A DNA stretch of 64,000 nt from Cognatundibacterium aquatile (GCF_014699135.1 NZ_JACOFT010000002.1:620001-684000), one strand, 5' to 3'. Numbered from the stretch's first letter, positions 37,548-46,854 are shown. Program-made: numbers and translations. The notes: generated from the sequence alone by a model not told the origin.

Positions 37548-38120
37548 TCAACGATGTATCACCACCATCAACGCTTTTGCTTCAGTCTTACCAGTGTTTC
37601 TGATGGCGTGACTTTTGTCGGCTTCGTAACGCGCCGTGGCACCGACTTTAACTTTCTTGCGTGTGTTGTCCACTTCAATTTCGACACTGCCCTGCAGCAC
37701 CGTCAGATGTTCAGTCGTGCCGGGATCATGCGGATTCGATACCAAGGCCCCGCCGGGAGCCAGCATTAACTCGTACCATTCATACTTACCGGCCAGATCC
37801 ATAGGGCCAAGAATCCGTAAAACATAGCCAGCGTGTTCACCGGAGAGTGTCGGTGTTTCGTGTGACTCCAGCAAACGGATCACATCCTGCTGCGGCACTT
37901 CCGACGACAACAGCTCAGCCATCGTCACGCCCAGTGCATTTGCCAGTCGCCACGCAACGGCAATGGTGGGATTCGCTTTTTCACGTTCAATTTGAGATAG
38001 CATCGATTTGGAAACCCCCGCGGTACGCGACAAATCTTCCAGCGTCAGGCCGCGGTCGAGACGCAATTTCTGCAAGGTTGCGCCAACTTCTGGCGGCGTA
38101 TTTGATAAAACTTTTTTCAT
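37548..38120 (-). CDS. XRE family regulator with C-terminal cupin domain
   Basis: A 190-residue regulator: an N-terminal helix-turn-helix (LRLDRGLTLEDLSRTAGVSKSMLSQIEREKANPTI, residues about 18-52) and a C-terminal cupin (PGGALVSNPHDPGTTEHLTVLQGSVEIEV...KSHAIRNTGKTEAKALMVV) likely to bind a small effector. It is divergent from kbl, with 160 bases between them that hold a perfect 16-bp palindrome. It is therefore the likely regulator of the threonine/serine catabolic operon. The downstream transporter operon has its own FNR-type box. Confidence 0.92.
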   Translation of the reverse strand: MKKVLSNTPPEVGATLQKLRLDRGLTLEDLSRTAGVSKSMLSQIEREKANPTIAVAWRLANALGVTMAELLSSEVPQQDVIRLLESHETPTLSGEHAGYVLRILGPMDLAGKYEWYELMLAPGGALVSNPHDPGTTEHLTVLQGSVEIEVDNTRKKVKVGATARYEADKSHAIRNTGKTEAKALMVVIHR

Positions 38121-38155
38121 AAAGGCTCTTGCATCATTAAAAATTAATGCTTAAT

Positions 38156-38171
38156 ATTCGATATATCGAAT
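38156..38171. promoter_or_regulatory. 16-bp palindrome between regulator and kbl (candidate operator)
   Basis: ATTCGATATATCGAAT is a perfect palindrome 35 bases from the regulator start and 109 bases from kbl. A partial copy (AGATATTGAAT) lies at 38181-38191. It is a candidate binding site for the XRE-cupin protein. Confidence 0.6.
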
Positions 38172-38280
38172 TTATGTTCCAGATATTGAATTTTTTAATT
38201 TATTCTAAACAAGTTAAAAAATTTCCTTTTTCCAGTCTAACAGCAGAAACCCGTCAGCCGCAGCAATTACCGAGACTATC

Positions 38281-39486
38281 ATGAGCCAGACTACATCCAG
38301 ACAACACTTCATCAGCAATTTAGCGGGAAATCTGAGCAATTTACGCGAGCAAGGTTTGTACAAATCAGAACGCGTGATTGCGTCGCGTCAGGGTGCGGTT
38401 GTCACTTGCGACGATGGTCGCCAGTTAATTAACCTGTGCGCAAATAACTATCTGGGTCTATCTGGCGACGAAGCGATGGTGCAGGCATCCATTGCTGCAA
38501 CAGAACAATTTGGCTATGGCTTGTCATCGGTACGTTTCATCTGCGGCACGCAAACGGTACACAAGCAGCTGGAAAAAGCGATCGCAGAATTTCTCGGTAC
38601 CGAAGATTGCATTTTGTATGCTGCCGCATTCGACGCTAACGGCGGTGTGTTTGAACCCCTGTTTGATGAAAATGACGCCATCATTTCCGACGCACTGAAT
38701 CACGCATCGATTATCGACGGCATCCGTTTATGCAAGGCGGCACGTTATCGCTATGCACATAACGACATGGCTGATCTGGAAACGCAACTGCAAGCTGCTG
38801 CAGATAAACGCCATCGTATCATCGTCACTGACGGTGTATTTTCGATGGACGGTACGATTGCCCAGCTCGATAAAATCTGCGCACTGGCGGATAAATATGA
38901 TGCACTGGTGATGATAGACGAGTGCCATGCCTCCGGTTTCATGGGTAAGACTGGTCGCGGTACGCATGAGCATCACAATGTGATCGGGCGCATCGACATC
39001 ATCACCGGCACGCTGGGCAAAGCATTGGGCGGTGCGATGGGTGGCTTTACAGCGGGACGCAAAGAAGTGATCAACACCCTGCGTCAGAAATCACGCCCTT
39101 ACCTGTTCTCGAATACGCTTGCGCCCTCAATCGCCGGTGCCTCTTTATCGGTATTGCAACGTCTGTCTTCTTCAACAGAACTACGGGATCGTCTGCATGC
39201 GAATACCGAGCACTTCCGCCGTGAGATCGTCTCGCTTGGATTCACGATTAAACCGGGTACGCACCCTGTCGTTCCGGTCATGCTGTTCGATGCGCCAGTT
39301 GCACAAAAATTTGCCGCACGCTTGTATGAGCTCGGCGTGTTTGTCACCGGCTTTTTCTATCCGGTAGTACCGATGGGACAAGCGCGGGTTCGCGTCCAGC
39401 TGTCTGCCGCACACACAACAGAACAACTCAACACTGCACTGGCTGCTTTTGCACAAGCTGGCCGCGAACTGGGTCTGATTAAATAA
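38281..39486 (+). CDS. kbl: 2-amino-3-ketobutyrate CoA ligase (glycine C-acetyltransferase)
   Basis: Kbl cleaves 2-amino-3-ketobutyrate with CoA to glycine and acetyl-CoA. The 401-residue PLP enzyme shows LCANNYLGLSGD, SSVRFICGTQTVHKQLE, DECHASGF with the PLP Asp, and TGTLGKALGGAMGG with the PLP lysine. Length is close to the E. coli enzyme. It is the first gene of an operon with the SDR threonine dehydrogenase 9 bases downstream, whose product it uses. Confidence 0.96.
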   Translation: MSQTTSRQHFISNLAGNLSNLREQGLYKSERVIASRQGAVVTCDDGRQLINLCANNYLGLSGDEAMVQASIAATEQFGYGLSSVRFICGTQTVHKQLEKAIAEFLGTEDCILYAAAFDANGGVFEPLFDENDAIISDALNHASIIDGIRLCKAARYRYAHNDMADLETQLQAAADKRHRIIVTDGVFSMDGTIAQLDKICALADKYDALVMIDECHASGFMGKTGRGTHEHHNVIGRIDIITGTLGKALGGAMGGFTAGRKEVINTLRQKSRPYLFSNTLAPSIAGASLSVLQRLSSSTELRDRLHANTEHFRREIVSLGFTIKPGTHPVVPVMLFDAPVAQKFAARLYELGVFVTGFFYPVVPMGQARVRVQLSAAHTTEQLNTALAAFAQAGRELGLIK

Positions 39487-39495
39487 GGAATCAAC

Positions 39496-40467
39496 ATGGA
39501 AAAAATATTAGTCATTGGCGCGAACGGTCAGATCGGCAGTGAGCTGGTTGAAGCGCTCGCACTGCAGCATGGCGCAGACAACGTGGTGGCGGCCGATATC
39601 AGCCCCGCCAGCCTGTACGGCGCAAAAATTTATGAAATTATCGACGTACTGAATGCGGCTCGCATCAGCGAAGTGATAGAACAGTACAACATCACGCAGG
39701 TTTATCAGCTGGCAGCACTGTTATCGGCAACCGGCGAAAAAGCGCCGCTGAAAGCCTGGGAACTGAACATGGACGGTTTGCTGAATATTCTGGAAATCGC
39801 CCGCATCCGTGGTGAAGCCGGAAAGCCACTGAAAGTGTTCTGGCCTTCCTCCATCGCAGCGTTTGGCCCGAACACACCGCCGGTCAACACACCACAATAT
39901 ACTGTCATGGACCCAAGCACGATCTACGGCATCAGCAAACTCGCCGGTGAACGTCTGTGCGAATATTATTTTGAAAAATATGGCGTTGATGTTCGCAGCA
40001 TTCGCTATCCCGGCATCATCAGTTACAAGTCTCCACCAGGCGGCGGCACTACTGATTATGCGATTGCGATTTTCCATTCAGCATTGCGTGGCGAATCCTA
40101 TGAGTGTTTTCTGGAATCAGAAACCAAGCTGCCGATGATCTATATGCCAGATGCGATCCGCGCCACGATTTCGCTGATGGATGCAGACCCGACCAAACTT
40201 TCTGTACGTTCCTCCTATAATGTCGCAGGTTTAAGTTTCAATCCGCGTGAATTGGCCGCTGCAATCAAACAAAATTTGCCTGCATTTGAAATACACTACG
40301 CCCCAGACAGCAGACAAGCAATTGCCGCTTCCTGGCCACAAAGTCTGGACGACGGTCAGGCACAGAAGGACTGGAAATGGCAGGCGAACATCGGCCTCGA
40401 TGCGTTGGTCGCTGACATGCTGAAAAATATCACCGTAGCAGCCAAAGGATTAGACAAGGCTGCATAA
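39496..40467 (+). CDS. L-threonine 3-dehydrogenase, short-chain (epimerase-like) type
   Basis: A 323-residue extended SDR with NAD-binding GANGQIGSEL at the N-terminus and catalytic YGISK (Tyr and Lys) in STIYGISKLAGERLCEYY. The YPGIISYKSPPGGGTTDYAIAIF segment is diagnostic for the SDR-type threonine dehydrogenases, which differ from the zinc-dependent Tdh of E. coli. Adjacency to kbl makes this assignment firm: threonine is oxidised to 2-amino-3-ketobutyrate and then cleaved by Kbl. Confidence 0.93.
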   Translation: MEKILVIGANGQIGSELVEALALQHGADNVVAADISPASLYGAKIYEIIDVLNAARISEVIEQYNITQVYQLAALLSATGEKAPLKAWELNMDGLLNILEIARIRGEAGKPLKVFWPSSIAAFGPNTPPVNTPQYTVMDPSTIYGISKLAGERLCEYYFEKYGVDVRSIRYPGIISYKSPPGGGTTDYAIAIFHSALRGESYECFLESETKLPMIYMPDAIRATISLMDADPTKLSVRSSYNVAGLSFNPRELAAAIKQNLPAFEIHYAPDSRQAIAASWPQSLDDGQAQKDWKWQANIGLDALVADMLKNITVAAKGLDKAA

Positions 40468-40494
40468 ATAAAATTTGAGACTGGAGTGGCGACG

Positions 40495-41877
40495 ATGGAC
40501 ATGCGTGTATTTGATTTATTTAAAATTGGCGTCGGCCCCTCCAGCTCTCATACCGTTGGCCCCATGCTGGCAGGCCGGCGTTTTTTACTGGAAACACCCG
40601 ATCTTCATCTGGCAACAAAAGTGCAGGTTGCGCTGTATGGTTCACTCGCCCTGACCGGTGTCGGTCACGCCACCGACAAAGCGGTACTGCTTGGCCTGAT
40701 GGGAGAAACTCCGCAAGATGTTGCGCCAGAAAGTGTCGAACAAAAGCTTGCTATTCTGAAGCAGACCCTACAGCTGAATTTACTCGGACAGCACAGCGTT
40801 GCGTTTGATCCGCAAACCGATCTGCGCTGGTTCAAACAGGAAGTCTTACCCGGCCATCCGAATGGTCTCAAATTTTTCCTCACGCGCAGCGACGGCAGTA
40901 TTTCTGAAAAAACTTATTACTCTACCGGCGGCGGTTTTATTTACTCTGAAGAGGAATTAACAGCCACTCCCACAGAGAGTAAGAACACTACGAAACCAGT
41001 GCCATTCCCATTCAATACCATGACAGATTTACTCGCTCATGGCCAACGCACCGGCTTGTCGATCACGACGATGTTACGCGCGAACGAAAACTGTCACTGT
41101 AGTGACGAAGAGTTGAATGCGGGTATCGATAACATCTGGGCGGTGATGAAAGCCTGTATCGCCCGTGGTTTGCAAATGAGCGGTGAATTGCCTGGCGGCT
41201 TGCAGGTACAGAGGCGCGCTGCGAATCTATGGCGTGCGGCGAATTCCAGCGCAGATGTGTTGCCACACGATGGCTTGCATCGCGTCAGTTTGTACGCGAT
41301 GGCCGTCAATGAAGAAAATGCGGCTGGTGGCCGTGTTGTGACGGCTCCGACCAATGGTGCCGCCGGCATTATTCCTGCGGTGTTGCGCTATTACGCGGAA
41401 GACTGTAAGCCATCTAACCCTGAGCAAGGCATCCGTAACTTTTTGCTTGCAGCGTCCGCGATTGGGATGTTGTGCAAAAAAAATGCCTCCATTTCCGGCG
41501 CTGAGATAGGTTGTCAGGGCGAGGTCGGCGTCGCCTGCGCGATGGCCGCCGCCGGTCTGACCGCTGCACTCGGCGGTACTAATGCACAGATCGAGGCTGC
41601 GGCTGAAATCGGCATAGAACATCATCTGGGTATGACCTGCGACCCTATCGGCGGGCTGGTACAGATTCCCTGCATAGAACGCAACGGCATGGGTGCCGTC
41701 AAAGCCATCACCGCCGCATCACTGGCGTTGCGCGGTGACGGTCAGCACAAAGTGACTTTAGATGATGCGATAGAAACGATGCGCCAGACTGGTGCTGACA
41801 TGCAGGCAAAATACAAAGAAACCTCATTAGGTGGCCTCGCCATTCACGTTGTGACTGTGAACTATGCGGCTTGCTGA
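40495..41877 (+). CDS. sdaA: L-serine ammonia-lyase (serine dehydratase), Fe-S type
   Basis: Converts serine to pyruvate and ammonia. The 460-residue protein begins MDMRVFDLFKIGVGPSSSHTVGPM, the typical SdaA start, and contains the beta and alpha domains with conserved Cys residues for the 4Fe-4S cluster (ASIGMLCKKNAS, GCQGEVGVACAMAAAGL, MTCDPIGGLVQIPCIERN). I chose ATG 40495, placed 8 bases after GGAG; a GTG at 40486 is in frame. It ends the threonine catabolic operon: glycine from Kbl can become serine through GlyA and then pyruvate. Confidence 0.95.
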   Translation: MDMRVFDLFKIGVGPSSSHTVGPMLAGRRFLLETPDLHLATKVQVALYGSLALTGVGHATDKAVLLGLMGETPQDVAPESVEQKLAILKQTLQLNLLGQHSVAFDPQTDLRWFKQEVLPGHPNGLKFFLTRSDGSISEKTYYSTGGGFIYSEEELTATPTESKNTTKPVPFPFNTMTDLLAHGQRTGLSITTMLRANENCHCSDEELNAGIDNIWAVMKACIARGLQMSGELPGGLQVQRRAANLWRAANSSADVLPHDGLHRVSLYAMAVNEENAAGGRVVTAPTNGAAGIIPAVLRYYAEDCKPSNPEQGIRNFLLAASAIGMLCKKNASISGAEIGCQGEVGVACAMAAAGLTAALGGTNAQIEAAAEIGIEHHLGMTCDPIGGLVQIPCIERNGMGAVKAITAASLALRGDGQHKVTLDDAIETMRQTGADMQAKYKETSLGGLAIHVVTVNYAAC

Positions 41878-41898
41878 CAAGGTATAAGCTGCGCCCAC

Positions 41899-41929
41899 AA
41901 TCGGATCGCGAAGTTTTCGCTATCCGATT
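41899..41929. terminator. Convergent hairpin between sdaA and the POP-like gene
   Basis: AATCGGAT (41899-41906) pairs with ATCCGATT (41922-41929), with an inner CGAA/TTCG arm. Only weakly T-rich on either side. Confidence 0.5.
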
Positions 41930-44114
41930 ATTTACTACCGATCAAAGAGAACTTCTTAACTCCGGCCTGCCATAACAGAAAAGCCCACGCATCAGCGCGC
42001 TCAGACTGTGCTGACTGTGCAATCTGCATTTCAGCATCAGACCTCTTTGCTGACGTTCGCAGTAAAACTGGGCGATTTTTATTGGCACTCAGTATTTGCA
42101 CGCCAGCGGCTAATTTGGCAGACATCCACAGCGGAGCACTAGTCTCAGTGGCATCAGCCGATATCAGCATCGCAGGGTAAGCCACGCCAGAACGCAATTC
42201 ATCAAACGCGAATGCCGTCTCTACTGCAGTCGTGCGATTTTTTTTCGGCGTGATTTTTTCATCGGCGGTGGGCAAAGCCTCACTACGCACGTTATGCACG
42301 TGCACCGCCGCGAACAAATCCGGGCGACGCAATGTCGCTTTAATCACAGCATCCTTGCCGGAGTCCAACTCCTCTGCAGCGAGTTTTCCGGGTGATGTAT
42401 AAGCCTCCTTGATCAGATACTCTGCCGCCAGAATCACCTTCGCACTTTGGTCGTTTTTATTGTCCGCTGCAGTGTATTTCGCCAGTCTGGCGGCTTTTCT
42501 ATCAACATCATTTGTTGCAGAACGCATTTGTGCAATTGCTACAATCCCTCCCTGCTCCAGCCACGCCATCCGGCTCGCATCAAACCCGGGAACAAAGAGC
42601 GGCGGTGTCATATAGTCGGTCACCAATAACGCAGGATGGCTGCCATCCATTTCCAGGCCTGCGTGATAAATCAGGGTTAAAGGAATACGCTCACCATTGG
42701 CGGCGGCCAAATAGAAAGTTTTACTCAGAATACCCGCCGTTTGCACCGAGGCTGCAACTGCGGGTGAAGCTGAAACAAGTTTCCCATCTTTGCCGAGACT
42801 GAATCTGGCTGGCGCAACACTGGCAGATTCCAGCACGAAAGTAAGCACACCGGAAGCGGGCTCCAGAGACAACTCACTCAAGCGCCCTTGCAAGGGCAAA
42901 GCGATAGCACTGATGTTCCCGCCATCCGCATCAGCTTTCAGCAATTGACTCACGCCCGCTTCGCTTACATGCCAATACACCGCGTCTTTTACTGCGAATA
43001 ATTCATGCAAGATCGCGGCCCCCTCTTTCACCAATGGCTTTGCCTGATTCAGCTTCAGCGTTTTTAAATCGATTTTTAACAGGCTGCCATTGGTCGTTTT
43101 CTTACGCGATAGCAGATAGATTGCGTCACCGGCGAACGCCATACTTTCGATTTTATCCGCAGGTGCGGCAAATAATTTCCACGACGTGCCGATACCGGTC
43201 ACTTCACTTTGTTTTGCGTAAAAATAGCTTTTTGCTTTGCCGTTCGCGTGCGTCACTTCAACGAATACCAGCGCCGCGTCCGGTACGATTCTCATGCGCA
43301 CAGTGTCGTCAGACGACAAACGGGCAGGTTTTGCCATACCAGCACCGACGACCACTTTATCAATGCGCACCGGCTCGCCGATGATGTGCTGCGCAATTTC
43401 AGTTTTTCTCTGCTGAATTCCATTGCTATGGCGATCAGCAGAGCGGGTATAAAAAACTGCCTTGCTATCCGCTTTCCAGAACGCATTATTTTCAGCATCA
43501 TCAGCCAGTGTAATGCGATCATCCAATAGCCGCCCCTCACTGATATGGACGATGCTGAGATGCAATTCTGTACGACCATTGTTATTAGTTTGTGTCAGTA
43601 CGCCCAGTTTGCTCATGTCGGGCGCGGGTAACAGGCGCTGTATCTGCTCATTATCTGCGGTCAGAAACAAGACCCGCTCAGCGCCAACTGCCTTGCTCTG
43701 AATAATGACGCGTCTGTGCTGATCCGCACCCGCCTGCACATAAATCCTGCTGTCGGCGTTTTCTATATCTTCAATCGCAGCAGCTTTCCCGGTAACGGGA
43801 ACAGTCGGCACTTCAGACAACATCTGTCCGCGCAGGCGTGCCAGCAAGGCGTCGCGCCCTTCCAGCCTTGCCATCACACTATCCGTTAGTGCATTTTGTC
43901 GTTGCAGCCAATACTTTATCTGCACATGTTCCGTTTGTTCAAACAGGCGAAAAGGGGCTGCCGCTTCACTGCTGGCATTGTCTCTGGCCGTCTGAACCGC
44001 CTGCACCACCGCTGGCGGCATCGCAGGATACGCTCCCCATGTCTGTGCTTGCGCCATTCCAGGCAGGAATGCACTCAATACCAACCACAGACAAGCACTT
44101 CTGAATTCAGGCAT
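41928..44114 (-). CDS. Exported prolyl oligopeptidase-like protein lacking catalytic residues
   Basis: A 728-residue protein with a signal peptide (cleavage near AQAQ, residue 23) and the overall S9A layout: N-terminal helix region, beta-propeller, then an alpha/beta hydrolase-like domain (GERIPLTLIYHAGLEMDGSHPALL, LEQGGIVAIAQMR, AEYLIKEAYTSPGKLA). The nucleophile motif GGSNGG is replaced by AEELDSGKDA (about residues 580-590). The catalytic Asp loop is not conserved, and there is no His in the last 105 residues. It is therefore probably a pseudoenzyme with a binding or scaffold role in the periplasm. No frameshift is seen and the frame is fully open, so it is not simply decaying. Confidence 0.82.
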   Translation of the reverse strand: MPEFRSACLWLVLSAFLPGMAQAQTWGAYPAMPPAVVQAVQTARDNASSEAAAPFRLFEQTEHVQIKYWLQRQNALTDSVMARLEGRDALLARLRGQMLSEVPTVPVTGKAAAIEDIENADSRIYVQAGADQHRRVIIQSKAVGAERVLFLTADNEQIQRLLPAPDMSKLGVLTQTNNNGRTELHLSIVHISEGRLLDDRITLADDAENNAFWKADSKAVFYTRSADRHSNGIQQRKTEIAQHIIGEPVRIDKVVVGAGMAKPARLSSDDTVRMRIVPDAALVFVEVTHANGKAKSYFYAKQSEVTGIGTSWKLFAAPADKIESMAFAGDAIYLLSRKKTTNGSLLKIDLKTLKLNQAKPLVKEGAAILHELFAVKDAVYWHVSEAGVSQLLKADADGGNISAIALPLQGRLSELSLEPASGVLTFVLESASVAPARFSLGKDGKLVSASPAVAASVQTAGILSKTFYLAAANGERIPLTLIYHAGLEMDGSHPALLVTDYMTPPLFVPGFDASRMAWLEQGGIVAIAQMRSATNDVDRKAARLAKYTAADNKNDQSAKVILAAEYLIKEAYTSPGKLAAEELDSGKDAVIKATLRRPDLFAAVHVHNVRSEALPTADEKITPKKNRTTAVETAFAFDELRSGVAYPAMLISADATETSAPLWMSAKLAAGVQILSANKNRPVLLRTSAKRSDAEMQIAQSAQSERADAWAFLLWQAGVKKFSLIGSK

Positions 44115-44303
44115 ATCGCCTCCAGTAAAACGTCATTCCTAATCCCGGTTCACAAAATCGCAGTCAGGCCATCGCATTTCAGTCGTTGTTTTTTTAGCTT
44201 TAACCCTGACTTTCTGCATTTCATCGCATCTCGCTGGCGATATGTTGGGGCGTTATTTACAGTACAACCATCGCAACACCAATCAAACAACCGGAGAGCA
44301 ACC

Positions 44304-44618
44304 ATGAAATCACTGACTACATCCCAATTAAGCATCTTCAGCATCGCTGGATTTGCCGCAGCCATCGCACTGACAACAGCATTCCAGCAAACAGCCATCA
44401 GCGACCCACTGATTCCTGTCGTTACAATAACAGCCCAGAGAATGACGGAGCAACAGAAGATCGCTTTCGACCTTGCGCAATCCGCATCCACTGTACACAC
44501 CGTGGAAATTACAGGAAAACGCCTGACAGCCGAAGAAAAACTGGCATTTGACCGCCAGGATCAAAGTATCCAGCAAGCCAGAACAAAATTGCATAAAAAG
44601 CCAGCATTGCTGGTATAA
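44304..44618 (+). CDS. Small exported protein with an internal 27-residue duplication
   Basis: A 104-residue protein starting MKSLTTSQLSIFSIAGFAAA with an N-terminal hydrophobic export segment. The mature part contains two related units 27 residues apart: ITAQRMTEQQKIAFDLAQ and ITGKRLTAEEKLAFDRQD. I do not recognise a family. GGAG lies 9 bases before the ATG at 44304; longer in-frame extensions upstream have no support. It is divergent from the POP-like gene. Confidence 0.75.
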   Translation: MKSLTTSQLSIFSIAGFAAAIALTTAFQQTAISDPLIPVVTITAQRMTEQQKIAFDLAQSASTVHTVEITGKRLTAEEKLAFDRQDQSIQQARTKLHKKPALLV

Positions 44619-44737
44619 GTAAGCAACTATACTGACGATCTGAAAAAAATTTACACTAAATTGTTTGGCAAGTCACAACACTTACCTTATAGTTGCATGT
44701 ACTTCCGTTTGCAGCATTCACATATCAGCAGGTAATC

Positions 44738-45064
44738 ATGTTAAAAAAACCGCTACTCCTGAGTTTGCTTTCAGCCACTATGCTGGCTGGTACTGTCTTT
44801 TGCAGCAACGTGTTGGCCATGACATCCATGACAATTCCGCAGAATCCGCAAGACAGAAACACCGTTGACGTCGCTCAGGAATCTGCCTCTGCCAGCGCAA
44901 GCGCGCAAGTTCAGACACAGCTTGATCGTGGTGGCGTTGATCGCGCATCGGTACATTTGCAAATCCTGCAGCAGTCGAACACCCATTTTTCAGACAATAA
45001 CGTCGCGAAAAAAACCGGTGCTTACGATAAAAAAGCGCAGATTAAAGCGTCCAGCAATTCCTGA
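44738..45064 (+). CDS. Small exported protein, unknown function
   Basis: A 108-residue protein with a clear signal peptide (MLKKPLLLSLLSATMLAGTVF, cleavage near NVLA) and a polar mature region rich in Ser, Ala, Gln and Asn (QESASASASAQVQTQLDRGG). No family recognised. It follows the duplicated-repeat protein by 119 bases and may be expressed separately. Repeat copy D begins 20 bases after its stop. Confidence 0.7.
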   Translation: MLKKPLLLSLLSATMLAGTVFCSNVLAMTSMTIPQNPQDRNTVDVAQESASASASAQVQTQLDRGGVDRASVHLQILQQSNTHFSDNNVAKKTGAYDKKAQIKASSNS

Positions 45065-45084
45065 ACAAGCCCTGATTTCGTAAG

Positions 45085-45155
45085 ATACTCCCCTATGCCA
45101 TCGCGCCGGACTCAAGTAACGGCGCTGACTCTTTAAGCATACTCACCGGGAGTAT
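45085..45155 (-). repeat. Dispersed intergenic repeat, copy D
   Basis: Head ATACT-CCCGGTG-AGTAT read on the minus strand (45139-45155) and half site ATACTCCCC at 45085-45093. It lies between the convergent small exported protein gene and the Lrp-type regulator gene. The body is only weakly similar to copies A, C, E and F. Confidence 0.75.
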
Positions 45156-45171
45156 GCCATCTCCAGCAGTA

Positions 45172-45618
45172 TCATAAAGCGGCGCGGTCAATTCTTTTAC
45201 TCAGGATGACTGAAGTCGAAGTCTGCCGCACCCCATCCATCGCACCGATCTGATCGAGCAAACGATCCAGTGTTTCTGTCGTATCGCAGCGCAAAGTCAG
45301 CATGTAGTCGATCGCTCCGCTAACCGCGCACAAGGTTTCGGTTTCCGGTAATTGCTGCAAATGACGGATCAGCGATGGCGCGCATTTAGCCTCGACCGAC
45401 ATCCCCACATATGCTCTGACTGCGGGCTGGCGCATCGTATGGCTGAGCCTGACGCCGTAGCCTTCGATAATGCCGCGCTTTTCCAATGCCGCAATTCTGG
45501 CGATCACGGTCGTGCGCGCAATCGCCACCTGCCGAGCAATCGTCGTCACCGGCGTGCGTGCATCATCCATCAGCAAGGCCAGTATTTTCTGATCAATATC
45601 ATCGAGCGCAGGTTTCAT
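45172..45618 (-). CDS. Lrp/AsnC family transcriptional regulator
   Basis: A 148-residue regulator with an N-terminal winged helix (LDDIDQKILALLMDDARTPVTTIARQVAIARTTVIARIAALEKRGII) and a C-terminal RAM effector-binding domain (AYVGMSVEAKC...TETLDRLLDQIGAMDGVRQTSTSVILSKRI). It is divergent from the saccharopine-dehydrogenase-like gene with 144 AT-rich bases between, so it probably controls the lysine-related operon in response to an amino acid. Confidence 0.93.
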   Translation of the reverse strand: MKPALDDIDQKILALLMDDARTPVTTIARQVAIARTTVIARIAALEKRGIIEGYGVRLSHTMRQPAVRAYVGMSVEAKCAPSLIRHLQQLPETETLCAVSGAIDYMLTLRCDTTETLDRLLDQIGAMDGVRQTSTSVILSKRIDRAAL

Positions 45619-45762
45619 ATCGTCATTTTGTTTTTAAAAATGGTCATATTGAATTATTTAACTACATTTTGACGATATTTTACCTACTATTATCTGACAA
45701 AATTTACATCTACACTTGCTCCAGCACCTTTTTACAACGTCAATCAGGTTTTGGAGAACATC

Positions 45763-46854
45763 ATGACAAGCAAACTCATCCTGCTCGGCGCAGGTAAAAT
45801 CGGCGACGCAATTCTGAACCTGTTATCCCACACCGGCGACTACGAAATCACGGTGGCAGACCGCGACCCACAACGGCTGAAGTATGTAGAACAGGCAGCA
45901 TTTCCACACACCCGTATCGTGCAGGCCGATCTGAGCGACAAAGCTGCGGTGACGGAACTGATACGCGGTCATCAGGTAACGCTGTCCGCTTGCCCCTATT
46001 TTCTGACTCCCATTATTGCCGGTGCTGCGCGCGAGGCAAATTCGCACTATTTCGATCTGACCGAAGATGTGGAAAGCACACGTATCGTCAAACAACTCGC
46101 CGAGGGAGCGCATTCTGCATTTGTGCCGCAATGTGGCCTGGCGCCGGGCTTTATCTCTATCGTTGCCAACGATGTCGCTCAGCGTTTCGACACCTTGCGT
46201 GATGTCAGCATGCGCGTCGGCGCCCTGCCGACATTTCCGAACAATGCGCTCAAATACAATCTGACCTGGAGCACTGACGGTCTGATCAACGAATACTGCA
46301 ATCCTTGTGAAGCGATCGTCGATGGCCAACTACGTGAAACCGCGGCGCTCGAAGAAATCGAACACTTTTCACTCGACGGCATAGACTACGAAGCCTTTAA
46401 CACTTCCGGCGGCCTCGGCACACTCTGCGAAAGTCTGGAGGGCAAGGTACAAAATCTGAATTACAAAACCGTGCGCTATCCAGGGCACCGTGATATCGTC
46501 AAAATGCTGATCCGCGATCTGGAACTCGGCAAAATCGAACGCCGCCCCATCCTGAAAGATGTACTGGAAACGTCCATTCCTATGACCAAGCAAGACGTGG
46601 TGCTGGTATTTGTCAGCGTGGTCGGTATGCGCGCTGGCCGGCTGGAACAAGAATCGTATGCGAAAAAAATCTATGCTCAGAATGTGAATGGTCAGTTGCT
46701 GTCTGCCATACAATTAACGACCGCTTCCGGCATCTGCGCGATGGTGGATCTGGTGGTCAGCGGCAAGCTGCCACAACGTGGACTGGTGCGGCAAGAGCAA
46801 ACGAAGTTATCTGATTTCCTCAGTAACCGTTTTGGTCAGTATTACGCTGTCTGA
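45763..46854 (+). CDS. Saccharopine dehydrogenase family protein (lysine dehydrogenase-like)
   Basis: A 363-residue NAD(P)-dependent enzyme with N-terminal Rossmann motif LLGAGKIGDAILNLL and the family segments LTEDVESTRIV, CGLAPGFISIVAND and TSGGLGTLCESLEGKVQNLNYKTVRYPGHRDIVKML. The single-domain length suits lysine 6-dehydrogenase or bacterial Lys9-type enzymes rather than the fused eukaryotic protein. Placed before an ALDH7 gene it would make aminoadipate semialdehyde from lysine or saccharopine. ATG 45763 has GGAGA upstream. Confidence 0.88.
   Translation: MTSKLILLGAGKIGDAILNLLSHTGDYEITVADRDPQRLKYVEQAAFPHTRIVQADLSDKAAVTELIRGHQVTLSACPYFLTPIIAGAAREANSHYFDLTEDVESTRIVKQLAEGAHSAFVPQCGLAPGFISIVANDVAQRFDTLRDVSMRVGALPTFPNNALKYNLTWSTDGLINEYCNPCEAIVDGQLRETAALEEIEHFSLDGIDYEAFNTSGGLGTLCESLEGKVQNLNYKTVRYPGHRDIVKMLIRDLELGKIERRPILKDVLETSIPMTKQDVVLVFVSVVGMRAGRLEQESYAKKIYAQNVNGQLLSAIQLTTASGICAMVDLVVSGKLPQRGLVRQEQTKLSDFLSNRFGQYYAV

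Noticed and set aside
43896..44303. Long extension of the duplicated-repeat exported protein
   Set aside because: It reads antisense into the POP-like gene and gives no signal peptide. GGAG before 44304 marks the true start.
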